Assembly: GCA_934278005.1 (NCBI GenBank)
Contig: CAKQWG010000064.1
Location: 1-17,311, forward strand
DNA length: 17,311 bases
Reading direction: 5' to 3'
From: an uncultured Pirellulaceae bacterium
Lineage (GTDB): Bacteria > Planctomycetota > Planctomycetia > Pirellulales > Pirellulaceae
Part shown: piece after piece, positions 7,359 to 15,730 of the stretch
Layout of the letters: each line of letters begins with the position of its first letter
Position numbering within the stretch: position 1 is the first letter of the stretch
The notes under the pieces: generated by a model
Told to the model about the DNA's origin: nothing
Databases searched by the model: none
The model's input: only the letters and a program-made list of their open reading frames with translations
Translations under genes and position numbers: made by a program

Positions 7359-7718
7359 TCAGTCAAACCACTCGTCGGCCGGATCGAACTTGGGTGAGGC
7401 AACAATTAAAACCTTCATCTTTCCGATGGCTCGATGCCGCGTTCCCGGATGAATGACCACTGCCATGTGTGGCTTGAGCGGAAGCAGCCGGCCGTCTAGC
7501 TCAATGGCTGAGTCAGCTTGGCACTCGAGCACAAAGTAGGTCTCGGTCAGTCGTTTGTGGTAATGGGCCCGCGCCTCGAGCGAGATCTCAGTCACATGCA
7601 ACGAATAGGGTACCGATTCGATGTCCATCAAGCCACGCCGAGCTGTTCCGCAGGGGCAAGCGATACCCGGCAGCTGATCGTAGTCCACTATTTCGTGTCT
7701 GGTAGAAGTTGGCAGCAT
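7359..7718 (-). CDS. Small single-domain cupin protein
   Basis: The 119-residue protein from the ATG at 7718 (MLPTSTRHEIVDYDQLPG) is one cupin beta-barrel. Cupin motif 1 is ARAHYHKRLTETYFVLE, giving two His and one Glu as metal ligands; motif 2 is HMAVVIHPGTRHRAIG, giving the fourth His. All four ligands are present, so it probably binds a divalent metal. Small cupins of this kind include isomerases, dioxygenases and sugar-binding proteins, and the reaction cannot be predicted here. The frame can be extended to a GTG at 7781, but those 21 residues (MFSGPPTATHHLKG...) do not look cupin-like and no good Shine-Dalgarno precedes either start. The N-terminal region contains CPCG, two Cys of unclear meaning. 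It appears to be transcribed alone, followed by the palindromic repeats. Confidence 0.85.
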   Translation of the reverse strand: MLPTSTRHEIVDYDQLPGIACPCGTARRGLMDIESVPYSLHVTEISLEARAHYHKRLTETYFVLECQADSAIELDGRLLPLKPHMAVVIHPGTRHRAIGKMKVLIVASPKFDPADEWFD

Positions 7719-8461
7719 ACAATCGAGCTTTCGGGATACGCCTTTTAGGTGGTGCGTCGCTGTTGGCGGGCCGGAGAACACCTAGTGTACTGTAGGTCGA
7801 GCAATAGTTTGCGGGGACTGTAACGCATGTTTCGGATGTGCCGAAGGGGGGCTCTGGTCCTAGCATAGCGGTTGCAGTGGATTGTGGCCGCCGAAGTACC
7901 CGTTAGTAAGTGGACAGGTGTACATTGTTTGTGTTCGGCCCGGTTAAGCTGTGCGGGTCGGGCGGCTTGGCCTGCCGCTACAAATTGCCTAGCGGGAGCC
8001 ATCGTGCTGATCGCTAGTTTTTGACTGCGTGCGTCGTCGTAACCCCGCACAGCTAAAAAGCTTGGAGCGTCTCAAGCATGCCTTCAGACCTGACCGATAT
8101 CTCTCTCTGTCGCCGCTTAATGGACTCGCAAGACGGTTTCCAGTGAGTGGTGACAAAGACCGGAAACAAATTAAACAGAGCCCATGGAATGGCTCATCCG
8201 GTAACTGGCGCAAATGACCCAGGGCTTCGCGTTGGGAGTGTGGAACACGTGCTGCAGACGCAAGTCTCAGTCGTGTAAAACCGTCATCGGCACCACGAAG
8301 TTGAACAGGCTGTCACCAGTAGGTAATGGTTTGTTCTTTGCCGGCCCGGCACGAGGGCGATTTCGGCGGCGGCTTCGTACGTCGAAACCGGTCTCGGCCA
8401 ATAGCACCCCCGTGAAGGCCGCGCCAGAGATTAGGTTCATCGTTTAGGGAGTTGTGGCTCG
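7719..8461. other. Long stretch without a convincing gene, upstream of the Cys-rich protein gene
   Basis: About 740 bases separate the cupin start from the start at 8462. Short frames occur on both strands, but none has a recognisable domain, signal peptide or good ribosome site. Small inverted repeats are present: GTTTCC/GGAAAC (8136-8141 with 8162-8167), GAGCC/GGCTC around 8180-8196, and a perfect 13-base palindrome TGCCGG-C-CCGGCA (8339-8351). TTGAAC (8301-8306) with TAATGG 17 bases on (8324-8329) is a weak promoter candidate for the gene at 8462. The length fits a regulated leader, an undetected small RNA or a decayed gene; the sequence does not choose among these. Confidence 0.5.
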
Positions 8462-9364
8462 ATGAAATTGAATACACTAGTGGGATCCCTCGTACTTGGC
8501 GCTAGCCTTTGTACCCCGAGTTTTGGTGGGGGCCTTTTGGACCGCATGTTGGGCATGAAGGGTGCCGGCTGTGACAGCGCTTGCTGTGATACCGGTATCT
8601 CGGCTGATCCAAGCTGTGGAGTAGAAATTAGCGCAGCGAATTGTGACACTGGCTGTGCCGACGCGTGTGCTCCAGCACACCACCATGGCCTGCTCAGCCG
8701 TCTCAAGGGACACGCTGGACATCGTCACTGCGGACACGCAGACCCAAGCTGTGGCTGTGAAATAGCTGCACCTGTTTACGCTGCAGCACCTAGCTGCGGA
8801 GTTGAAATCGCCGGTCCAGCTTGTGGCGGCTGCGCCTCAGACCCATGCTGCGACGACGTGTGCCAACCGCGCCGCCGTCCGCTGATGGAACTGGTTAGCC
8901 GTGCCAAGCACCATGCCCACAAACTGGGTGGACACAACGCTTGTGACTGTGGCGTTCCATCGTGTGGTTGTGAAATCGCTGCTCCTGCCTGTGGCAGTGG
9001 CTGTGACAACGGTTGTGGCCATGGCCATGGCTTTGGTGCAGGACCTAGCTGTGGCGTTGAAATCGCCGCTTGCGACCCTTGTGCACCAGCTGGCTGCGAT
9101 AGCCTGCACGCCAAAAAGTGCGGCGGACTGCTAAGCAAGCTGTTCCATCGCAAACACCGCGGCGGATGCGACAGCCTGGGCTGTGACACAGTCGGCTGCT
9201 CGTCCTGCGGTAGTGGAAACGTTACCTACGGATCGTCGGCACCTGTCGCTGCTCCAGTAGTCAACGGCGACGCTGCTCCAGTTCCTCCAGCTCCAATCGT
9301 TGATCCAAGTGCATACCTGCAAAGCAATCGACGCGTCATTCAAGCTACCAGCTACGTTCGCTAA
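8462..9364 (+). CDS. Secreted Cys/His-rich protein with PSCG(V/C)EI repeats
   Basis: The 300-residue protein starts with a signal peptide (MKLNTLVGSLVLGASLCTPS, cleavage probably near residues 22-24). It contains 33 Cys and 16 His. Five copies of PSCG(V/C)EI begin at residues 50, 95, 110, 166 and 195. Between them are four basic helix-like blocks: GLLDRMLGMK (24-33), GLLSRLKGHAGHRH (76-89), LMELVSRAKHHAHK (141-154) and GLLSKLFHRKHR (222-233). The tail (251-300) is Ala/Pro/Val-rich and Cys-free, ending RRVIQATSYVR. I do not recognise a characterised family. The composition suggests disulfide cross-linking or metal binding outside the cytoplasm, perhaps in the envelope, but that is inference. 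AGGGAG (8446-8451) lies ten bases before the ATG, and a very strong terminator follows the stop by 44 bases, consistent with an abundant single-gene transcript. Confidence 0.85.
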   Translation: MKLNTLVGSLVLGASLCTPSFGGGLLDRMLGMKGAGCDSACCDTGISADPSCGVEISAANCDTGCADACAPAHHHGLLSRLKGHAGHRHCGHADPSCGCEIAAPVYAAAPSCGVEIAGPACGGCASDPCCDDVCQPRRRPLMELVSRAKHHAHKLGGHNACDCGVPSCGCEIAAPACGSGCDNGCGHGHGFGAGPSCGVEIAACDPCAPAGCDSLHAKKCGGLLSKLFHRKHRGGCDSLGCDTVGCSSCGSGNVTYGSSAPVAAPVVNGDAAPVPPAPIVDPSAYLQSNRRVIQATSYVR

Positions 9365-9408
9365 GCTTCGGCTGAAGTGAATTTGGTAGACCCGAGATGC
9401 GTCTCAGT

Positions 9409-9451
9409 AAAACGGTCTGCGAAACGAAAGTTTTGCAGACCGTTTTTTTTT
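9409..9451 (+). terminator. Rho-independent terminator of the Cys-rich protein gene
   Basis: A 17-base-pair stem pairs 9409-9425 with 9430-9446, with one G-T wobble and a GAAA tetraloop (9426-9429). The T run covers 9443-9451. The core arms are AAAACGGTCTGC and GCAGACCGTTTT. It begins 44 bases after the stop at 9364 and isolates this gene from larA downstream. The leading A tract also makes it readable in the reverse direction, though no minus-strand gene ends here. Confidence 0.95.
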
Positions 9452-9542
9452 GTTTAACGGCCGCTGCGGCTGCCGCCGAATCTCATCAGGCTGCGTACAC
9501 TAACAGGCTAGGCTCTTGTCCGAGATCGATAACGATAAGTCG

Positions 9543-9549
9543 AAGGGAG
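9543..9549 (+). promoter_or_regulatory. Shine-Dalgarno AAGGGAG deciding the larA-like start
   Basis: AAGGGAG lies 11 bases before the ATG at 9561. It favours that start over a TTG at 9516, which would add 15 residues (MSEIDNDKSKGVAPT) placed over the ribosome site. Confidence 0.6.
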
Positions 9550-9560
9550 TGGCGCCAACT

Positions 9561-10880
9561 ATGCAGTACCAACTGCGTTACGGTCGCGAATGGCTCGACG
9601 TGGCCGTGCCGACCGATGTTCGGGTAACCTGCCTGCGCAAGCCAGCCATGCCGGTGCTAAGCGACGCGCATGGGGCGGTTCGCCAAGCGTTGAACCAGCC
9701 CGTCGGCTCGGCGGACTTAGTGACGCTCGCCCAAAGTGCCCGCAGCGCGTGCATTGCAATCTGCGATATTACCCGTCCGGTTCCCAATCATCTTTTTTTG
9801 CGGCCGATGATCGAAATGTTGTTGGCCGGCGGCATACCCGCCTCACAGATCACCGTGTTGGTTGCCACCGGACTGCATCGACCCAACCAGGGTGCAGAGC
9901 TGGCGGAACTCATTGGCGACCCGTGGGTACAGCAGCACGTCGCCGTAGAGAATCACTTTGCGCGCGATGACGCACAGCACGTCCAATTGGGTTCTACTGG
10001 GACACGCGGCACGGTGGTCCGCCTGGATCGGCGTTTTGTAGAAGCCGATTTGCGGATCGCCACCGGCCTGGTCGAGCCTCACTTTATGGCAGGCTATTCA
10101 GGCGGTCGCAAGGTGATCGCGCCAGGACTGGCACATGCCGAGACGATCACTACTTTTCACAGTTCCCGATTCATGGCTGATCCCGCGGCAGCCAATTGCA
10201 ACTTTGCCAGCAATCCGCTGCACGAAGAGCAGCTTCAGATCATTGACATGCTCGGGGGAGCTCTGGCGCTAAATACTGTGATCGATGAGCATCGTCAGCT
10301 GTCGTTCGTCAACTTTGGCGAGGTCATTGCCAGCCATCAACAGGCGGTCGACTTCGCACGCCAGTACTGCGAACTGGCTGTGCCTGAACAATTTAAGACT
10401 GTGGTGACCTGTGCCGCTGGTTATCCGCTGGACAAGACCTATTACCAGACGATCAAGGGGATGGTGGGGGCCATCGACATCCTGGCTCCCGGAGGCGATT
10501 TAATTATCGCTTCTGAATGTTCCGAGGGGATGGGGTCGGACGAGTTCATCGACGCTCAGCGACGGTTGGTCGAAAGCGGCCCCGAGGCGTTTCTGCAGCA
10601 GATTCTCAAAAAGTCGCACGCCAGTGTCGATGAGTGGCAGACACAGATGCAACTCAAACCGATGGCTTTGGGTAAAGTTCATTTGTATTCGCATCGACTG
10701 CCTATCGAGATGCGGCAGCTAACGGGCGTCAACTGGATCGATTCAGTAGATCAAGCCATCGCCGACAGCCTAGCGCGTCATGCCAGCGACCGTGTGGCCA
10801 TCATCCCCGAGGGACCCTACGTCGTACCGTTTCATCGCGCGGCCGAGAGTTTCACTGCGCAGCACGGACGACCACGCTAG
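9561..10880 (+). CDS. larA: LarA family nickel-dependent lactate racemase-like protein
   Basis: The 439-residue protein matches the LarA family. Residues known from Lactobacillus plantarum LarA appear at almost the same numbers: D69/R72 in CDITRP, H106 in VATGLHRP, H174 in EPHFMAGYSGGRK, K184 of GGRK and H200 in ETITTFHS. In LarA, K184 holds the nickel-pincer nucleotide cofactor, H200 binds nickel and the other two His act as acid and base. The protein should therefore racemise or epimerise an alpha-hydroxy acid in the cytoplasm. LarA relatives use several substrates, so lactate is not proven. The cofactor-building genes larB, larC and larE are not in the window. The ATG at 9561 has AAGGGAG upstream; length is close to the family's usual 420-440. 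The gene appears to stand alone between a strong terminator and a convergent kinase gene. Confidence 0.9.
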   Translation: MQYQLRYGREWLDVAVPTDVRVTCLRKPAMPVLSDAHGAVRQALNQPVGSADLVTLAQSARSACIAICDITRPVPNHLFLRPMIEMLLAGGIPASQITVLVATGLHRPNQGAELAELIGDPWVQQHVAVENHFARDDAQHVQLGSTGTRGTVVRLDRRFVEADLRIATGLVEPHFMAGYSGGRKVIAPGLAHAETITTFHSSRFMADPAAANCNFASNPLHEEQLQIIDMLGGALALNTVIDEHRQLSFVNFGEVIASHQQAVDFARQYCELAVPEQFKTVVTCAAGYPLDKTYYQTIKGMVGAIDILAPGGDLIIASECSEGMGSDEFIDAQRRLVESGPEAFLQQILKKSHASVDEWQTQMQLKPMALGKVHLYSHRLPIEMRQLTGVNWIDSVDQAIADSLARHASDRVAIIPEGPYVVPFHRAAESFTAQHGRPR

Positions 10881-10935
10881 AGCCAAACATGCGCACTTGT
10901 TTCATCGCGCGGCCGAGAGTTTCACTGCGCAGCAC
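10829..10935. repeat. 37-base direct repeat duplicating the larA 3' end
   Basis: Bases 10829-10865, inside the last codons of the larA-like gene, recur identically at 10899-10935, just after its stop. The offset is 70 bases, not a multiple of three, so the second copy could not extend the frame. Both begin GTTTCATCGCGCGGCC and end ACTGCGCAGCAC. Thirty-four bases separate the copies. It may be the scar of a short duplication or a slipped-strand event. Confidence 0.95.
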
Positions 10936-11035
10936 TGCGGCTGAGATCGGCGAGCTGACCAGGCTAGGCACAGCCCCCGCCGAGTCGCACGCGCCTAAGC
11001 AGAACTTTACCAGCGGAATCTTTACAACCAAGGCA

Positions 11036-14000
11036 TCACGGCCGACGCTCGTCCCGCGGCGAGAGCGTCCAGATGTGCGGTGGATCCGCTTCGTGGGTCG
11101 TCACCCAGACTCTCGCTTTAGAGAGGTACTGTATCGAAGTAGCCGAAGAAACAGACAGATTCAGTGTGCCGAGCTCTCGACCGGTTACCAAGTCCCACAG
11201 GCGAATTGTGCGATCGTGTGAGCTGGTGGCTAGTGTTCGATCGTTGTCCAAGAATATGCAGTCAAGTATCCCTCGGCGGTGGCCGTGCAGTAACACGGGC
11301 GGCTGCTTTCCAGCTGGCGACTCAATGCGCACACTTCCGTTGGCATAGCAAATCGCCAGGTGTTCGCCGGACTGGGAAAAGGCGATCCTGTCGTAATTTT
11401 CCGCCGAAGACGAAGACGCTGCCACGCTAGATAACTTGCCATGTTTCAATTCATGGATACGCTGTCGTGTGACCACACGAATGGCATCGGTGCGAGGCAC
11501 GCGCACCAATTGACTCGCATTGTCAATGGGCAGTTGATGGATGCGCTTTTTGCGTAGTGTCTTGGCATCCATCACCATAATGTGATCGTTAAATAGAGCG
11601 AACATTTCCGCGCCAACAATCAACATGCTGGTGCAGTTTTGCTCGACGTCGTGTTTAGCGACGCGCTGCATGGTGAGACCAGATTGCAGGTTGATACTGA
11701 CCAGCTCACTCGGCGTAGCGACGATGGCGCGTTCGCCGTTGGGAGTTATACAAAACGTTCCGAACCGATCGACTGGTGGTGCCGCAATGCGGCGCAGTTT
11801 TAATGTAGAGTCTAGCAAGCCAAACGAGTTGTCTGCGAAACGCAGATAGAGCTGCTCCGCGTCGGCCTCCGCCATCCAACTAGCCATTGCCAAGTTGTGC
11901 GTGCCTGGTAGTGCAGGGTCAAACAAAGCTCGGGGGTTGGCTTGGGGCAATGACCAAAGGCGAACATAACCATCTTCGCACGTAGTGAGTATTCCGCGCG
12001 GCTTGGTAGCCGGTGGATGCCCGCCGGGGACTGGATCGGTCACAAATTTCACGCTGGTGATGCGTTGATCGCTGGCTGTAATGCTCAAAGGTGGTGGTAT
12101 TGGCTGGTTCGGTCGGCCCGCCAAATTCCACACGAACACGCTCCCTTCATCACAGCCGGCCGCAATCAGCTCACCGCCTGGGCTAATGTCGACGCAGCGG
12201 ACGCGACCGGCGAATTGTTGTTTCTCAAGCACGGACTCGCCACTCGGCCAACGCACCACGTCGATTTTGTCGCTGCCCTCTCCACCAGCCACAATAAGAA
12301 ACGAGGAGTCGCCCGGTTTGGGCCGCGAACATGCAAATACCTTGGTATCGAATTCAATCGGCAATTTGGTCGATTGTCCAGTCGCCAGGTCATGCAGCTG
12401 TAGTGAGTCAATCCTGTCAGAGTTGCGCATAATGGTGCCCAGATATTGACCATCGTTTACAAACGCCAGCGCCTCGTTTCGAGATCCGCTTGCAATGCGC
12501 TGTACAATTTTTCCGTTGACATCATGCACGCGGATCTCATCGTAGCGGCAAGCGGTAGCATACAGCGATCCGTCAGGAGAGATGGCCGCAGATTCGATCG
12601 AGCTGGGATGGCTTTCCCATTCGGCGAGCAATTCTCCGCTGCGCACGTCGTAGCGCCGCGGGGTATTGGTCCTCTGTGGAATATTCAGACCCGTCAGTAT
12701 CGACATGCCGTCGGGAGCCACCGCAACGCTGTCCAGCCGCTGGCCAACTTTCAGAACTTGCACCTTCGCCTTGGACCGCAGGTTAAAGATACGTGCTGAT
12801 CCGTCGTGTCCCACCGAGACTCCTTGGCTGTGGTCCGGGAAGACAGCCAATTCGGTAGCGGGACCTGTATGTTTAGTCAGTTCGCGGACTGCGGGAGACT
12901 GCGTCAGGCCGTCGAGCAAGTACCAAGCCATGCCGCGGAAATCGCGGGCATCGGTCCCGCTCCCGTAGGGCTCTAGCAGTTGCCGTGCTCTGGACACGTC
13001 GCGTTCATCGTACGCCTCAAACGCGGCCGATATGTCGGAGACATACAGCTGGTTTTGCAGCTCGCGTTCACGCGCACCCAGAGCCGCGTTGGACTGTGAT
13101 AGAAAGTGGTTAGTATTTTCCAAAATTCGATTCATTGCTCGTAGCGAACGCGAGTTGACCGCTTGCACCGCAAATACGGCAATGATCGTTGCGATCAGAC
13201 CGAGCAGCGAAGCGAGCGCAACAAGTGGGTTTTTCTCGGCCCATTTATAAGCGCGTTCAACCCAGCCGGGGCGCTTGGCATGCACCAGCTCTCCAGCAGT
13301 GAAGCGGCGAAGATCCTGGGCCATTTCTGAAGCCGTGCGGTAGCGAGCCTCCGGCGACAAGGCCATCGCTTTCAAAATGATGACTTCCAGTTCCGAAGGT
13401 ACCTCCCGCCGAAGTGAACGCGGAGCCGGGACATCGCCACGTGTCACACGAAATAAAATTTGGTCGCGGCTGCCTTTGAATGGTCGGTGCAAAGTGGCCA
13501 GTTCAAACAAGGTAGCGCCCAGGCTGTAAACGTCGCCCCTCACATCGAGCCGCTGATCCTGGCCCATGGCCTGCTCTGGGCTCATATAAGTGGGAGTCCC
13601 CACGATCTCCCCACTCATCGTTAGCACGGTTTGATCGTCCGAGAATGAGGCTAGCCCAAAGTCAGTCAACCAAGCCTTGCCGTTAATGTCAAGCAAAATG
13701 TTGGACGGCTTAATGTCGCGATGCACAATCCCCACATCATGCGCCGCCTGCAGCGCATCGGCGACCTGGGCAGCCAGCTCGGCGATGCCTGTAAAGTAGT
13801 TGCCATTGCTGATCAGCAGCGCAGCACAGTCTTCCGCCGAGCTTGCCGTAATAGGAGTCCGTGAGCGCTCTATCTCGTCCGGATCCTGAGCACTGCCCAA
13901 ACTTTCCTGCATGACCCTAGCAAAGCTGGCGATAACATCCGTGAGCGTTACGCCGTCGATGAGCCGCATCGCTAAGAATGCAGTCTCGAGCTCAATGCCC

Positions 14001-14272
14001 GAGGCCACCAAGGGCACGATGTGCGGATGCTCAAGCATGGCGATCGCCTGAAACTCTCGCCGAAATCGATGAGTCAAGGTCCGCTGCTGCACAATCGACT
14101 GTTTCAAAACTTTAATGGCTACCAGCTGTCCACTTTCTCGATGCCGTCCCACATAGACAACACCCATTCCCCCCACACCGAGAATCCGCTCGGCATGGAA
14201 GTCTCCAAATTCACAGTCGACACGTTCAGCAGGCTCTTCGCTTGACTGGCGAGCCAATGGATCATCGCTCAC
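11036..14272 (-). CDS. Membrane Ser/Thr protein kinase with C-terminal WD40 propeller
   Basis: The protein of 1078 residues (from the GTG at 14272) has a PknB-type kinase domain at about 25-325: glycine loop GVGGMGVVY, K54 in VAIKVL, HRDIKPSN (D186, K188, N191), DFG at 204-206, and TPTYMSPEQ. All catalytic residues are present, so it should be active. A polar insertion (about 116-160) lies before the helix leading to the catalytic loop. One membrane helix follows (about 349-371), then a helical linker (NRILENTNHFLSQSNAALGA) and about 640 residues of WD40 repeats, the last being HGHRRGILDC...ATSSHDRTIRLWDL. The kinase lies inside the cell and the propeller probably outside, perhaps as a sensor. 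This layout is common in planctomycetes. A TTG at 14287 would add five residues; GGGA about nine bases before the GTG favours the shorter form. No substrate is evident. Confidence 0.93.
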   Translation of the reverse strand: MSDDPLARQSSEEPAERVDCEFGDFHAERILGVGGMGVVYVGRHRESGQLVAIKVLKQSIVQQRTLTHRFRREFQAIAMLEHPHIVPLVASGIELETAFLAMRLIDGVTLTDVIASFARVMQESLGSAQDPDEIERSRTPITASSAEDCAALLISNGNYFTGIAELAAQVADALQAAHDVGIVHRDIKPSNILLDINGKAWLTDFGLASFSDDQTVLTMSGEIVGTPTYMSPEQAMGQDQRLDVRGDVYSLGATLFELATLHRPFKGSRDQILFRVTRGDVPAPRSLRREVPSELEVIILKAMALSPEARYRTASEMAQDLRRFTAGELVHAKRPGWVERAYKWAEKNPLVALASLLGLIATIIAVFAVQAVNSRSLRAMNRILENTNHFLSQSNAALGARERELQNQLYVSDISAAFEAYDERDVSRARQLLEPYGSGTDARDFRGMAWYLLDGLTQSPAVRELTKHTGPATELAVFPDHSQGVSVGHDGSARIFNLRSKAKVQVLKVGQRLDSVAVAPDGMSILTGLNIPQRTNTPRRYDVRSGELLAEWESHPSSIESAAISPDGSLYATACRYDEIRVHDVNGKIVQRIASGSRNEALAFVNDGQYLGTIMRNSDRIDSLQLHDLATGQSTKLPIEFDTKVFACSRPKPGDSSFLIVAGGEGSDKIDVVRWPSGESVLEKQQFAGRVRCVDISPGGELIAAGCDEGSVFVWNLAGRPNQPIPPPLSITASDQRITSVKFVTDPVPGGHPPATKPRGILTTCEDGYVRLWSLPQANPRALFDPALPGTHNLAMASWMAEADAEQLYLRFADNSFGLLDSTLKLRRIAAPPVDRFGTFCITPNGERAIVATPSELVSINLQSGLTMQRVAKHDVEQNCTSMLIVGAEMFALFNDHIMVMDAKTLRKKRIHQLPIDNASQLVRVPRTDAIRVVTRQRIHELKHGKLSSVAASSSSAENYDRIAFSQSGEHLAICYANGSVRIESPAGKQPPVLLHGHRRGILDCIFLDNDRTLATSSHDRTIRLWDLVTGRELGTLNLSVSSATSIQYLSKARVWVTTHEADPPHIWTLSPRDERRP

Positions 14273-14506
14273 AAAATTTTTTCCCAATATTTGCGATTCA
14301 ACGATTTGTTCTCAGGCGTTTGATTAAGCATGGGGTCAGCACGGAGCAAGCTCCATGGCCGCTAAGGTTATGGGACTTATGGTAATTCGCACCCGCGTTT
14401 TGTGGCTCGCAATTTGAGCATATTGGGTGCCGTCAGGATCTCTTTAGATTATCCTTTGCTAGGATTGTATCGAATTGATTTCCCCAGTGGCGACGAATGC
14501 AGACGC

Positions 14507-15718
14507 ATGAGTGAAACCAAACCGGCAGCTGATGCGGAGCCTGCGCGAGCACTGCAGCCAATTTCGGACTATCGCATACCACCCATGCCGACCGATGTGG
14601 CCACGCGGCGGATGGTTCGCTGGTTCCGTCTACAGTTTAAGAAGTCTGAAGACGCAGAGCCGTTTGTCGCAGAATCTGAACTGGTACAAGCCAGCCGGGA
14701 GACACTTGAGGACGTGGCGCCGTCACCCGCCTGCGGGCCTCTGCTCAGGGATTTGGATGCGCACTTCGCAACGCTCATCGGTGGAGATGACCAAGGCTCG
14801 CGGCTGCGGCTGATGCTACTGCCGCCGGGTGACCGCAGCGAGGTGCTTAGCGGCTGGGCCAAACGTCATGCTTTAGAGGTGCTGCCGTGCCCGCCGCGTG
14901 AGCGGCTGCTAGATGAACCCCGGCCGCCCGGCTTAGACGTCCAGCAACTGTGGCCCGAAGAAGCAAGCCACCCCAATTCTGTCTTGGTGATCCCCAAGCT
15001 CGAAAGCTGGTTCTTGCGCCATGAACGAGGCTTGTTTCTGGTTCGGCAATTGCTGGATCGGCTGGAGCAAAGTCGACGGCCGCTAATTATTGGTTGTAGC
15101 ACCTGGGCCTGGGACTTTTTGTGCAAAGCCACGCAGGCGGGGCTGGTGCTCCCCTCGCCACTAACATTTCAAGCTTTCGGAGCGGATGAGCTGTACGATT
15201 GGTTTCGGTTCTTGGAAGAAGACGCCGAGGTCGATGTGCGAGTTCGGCTGTCGAGCAGCGGCGCCGATCTATTCGCCGACGATGCCAAGAAGCATCATTA
15301 CTTTAAAGGTTTAGCCGCCGAGAGCCTAGGTATCCCGTGGGTTGCGTGGCACCGCTGGCGTAAGAGCCTGCGTTATAAGCGCCCGAGCGATGCCAAGGCC
15401 GAGAGCGCTGACCAGCCGGGCGCCAGCGGGTCTGATGGACACACGCTGTGGGTAACGACACCACCCCCTATGAATTTACCTCAGGGTCATTTTGAGCAGA
15501 TGTCGCTGGTCTTGCAGGCGCTGTTGATCCACGGCCGCCTAACCCTCGACGAACTGCGCGCCGTGGTGCCGATTGTAGGCGAACTGCGAGTTGTCAGTGC
15601 GCTGCTGCAAACCGGCTTCATTCGCTATTGCGATCGCCATCTGTACATTGTTCCAACCGCCTATCCAGAAACTCGACGTGAACTCATCGCGGCCGGTTTC
15701 CCACATCCCGCTATATAG
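14507..15718 (+). CDS. Degenerate AAA-like protein with C-terminal winged helix, MscS-linked
   Basis: I recognise no named family for this 403-residue protein. Its order of elements resembles a AAA-type ATPase. RLMLLPPGDRSEVLSGWAKR (about 101-120) sits where a Walker A loop would be, but the GxxxxGK(S/T) pattern and its Lys are missing. NSVLVIPKLESWFL (157-170) resembles a Walker B strand, and RPLIIGCSTWAWDFL (191-205) a sensor-1 strand. HYFKGLAAESLGIPWVAW (264-281) resembles the lid helix. A winged-helix-like domain follows (about 328-395: LVLQALLIHGRLTLDELRAV...LLQTGFIRYCDRHLYIV). There is no membrane segment or signal peptide, so it is cytosolic. It ends 12 bases before the MscS gene, suggesting one operon and joint function. 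A GTG at 14402 could extend it by 35 residues, but MSETKP looks the more natural start. The ATPase likeness is inference from motif order. Confidence 0.75.
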   Translation: MSETKPAADAEPARALQPISDYRIPPMPTDVATRRMVRWFRLQFKKSEDAEPFVAESELVQASRETLEDVAPSPACGPLLRDLDAHFATLIGGDDQGSRLRLMLLPPGDRSEVLSGWAKRHALEVLPCPPRERLLDEPRPPGLDVQQLWPEEASHPNSVLVIPKLESWFLRHERGLFLVRQLLDRLEQSRRPLIIGCSTWAWDFLCKATQAGLVLPSPLTFQAFGADELYDWFRFLEEDAEVDVRVRLSSSGADLFADDAKKHHYFKGLAAESLGIPWVAWHRWRKSLRYKRPSDAKAESADQPGASGSDGHTLWVTTPPPMNLPQGHFEQMSLVLQALLIHGRLTLDELRAVVPIVGELRVVSALLQTGFIRYCDRHLYIVPTAYPETRRELIAAGFPHPAI

Positions 15719-15730
15719 AAAGTCGAACCC

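Noticed and set aside
7092..7397. Plus-strand frame of 101 residues across the palindromic repeats
   Set aside because: Its N terminus is repeat DNA, the rest has no domain, and it runs opposite to the end of the cupin gene.
8029..8217. Short frames on both strands in the gap before the Cys-rich gene
   Set aside because: No signal peptide, domain or Shine-Dalgarno; composition looks random.
8609..9064. Cys-rich repeats as a CRISPR or DNA-level repeat array
   Set aside because: The spacing is irregular and the similarity is at protein level (PSCG(V/C)EI), not in identical DNA repeats.
11044..11069. Inverted repeat GACGCTC/GAGCGTC as a possible terminator or REP copy
   Set aside because: It lies inside the last codons of the kinase gene, lacks a T run, and its loop differs from the repeats at 7113-7184.
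14423..14452. TTGGGT and GATTAT 18 bases apart as a promoter for the AAA-like gene
   Set aside because: Both boxes match the consensus poorly; kept only as a weak possibility.
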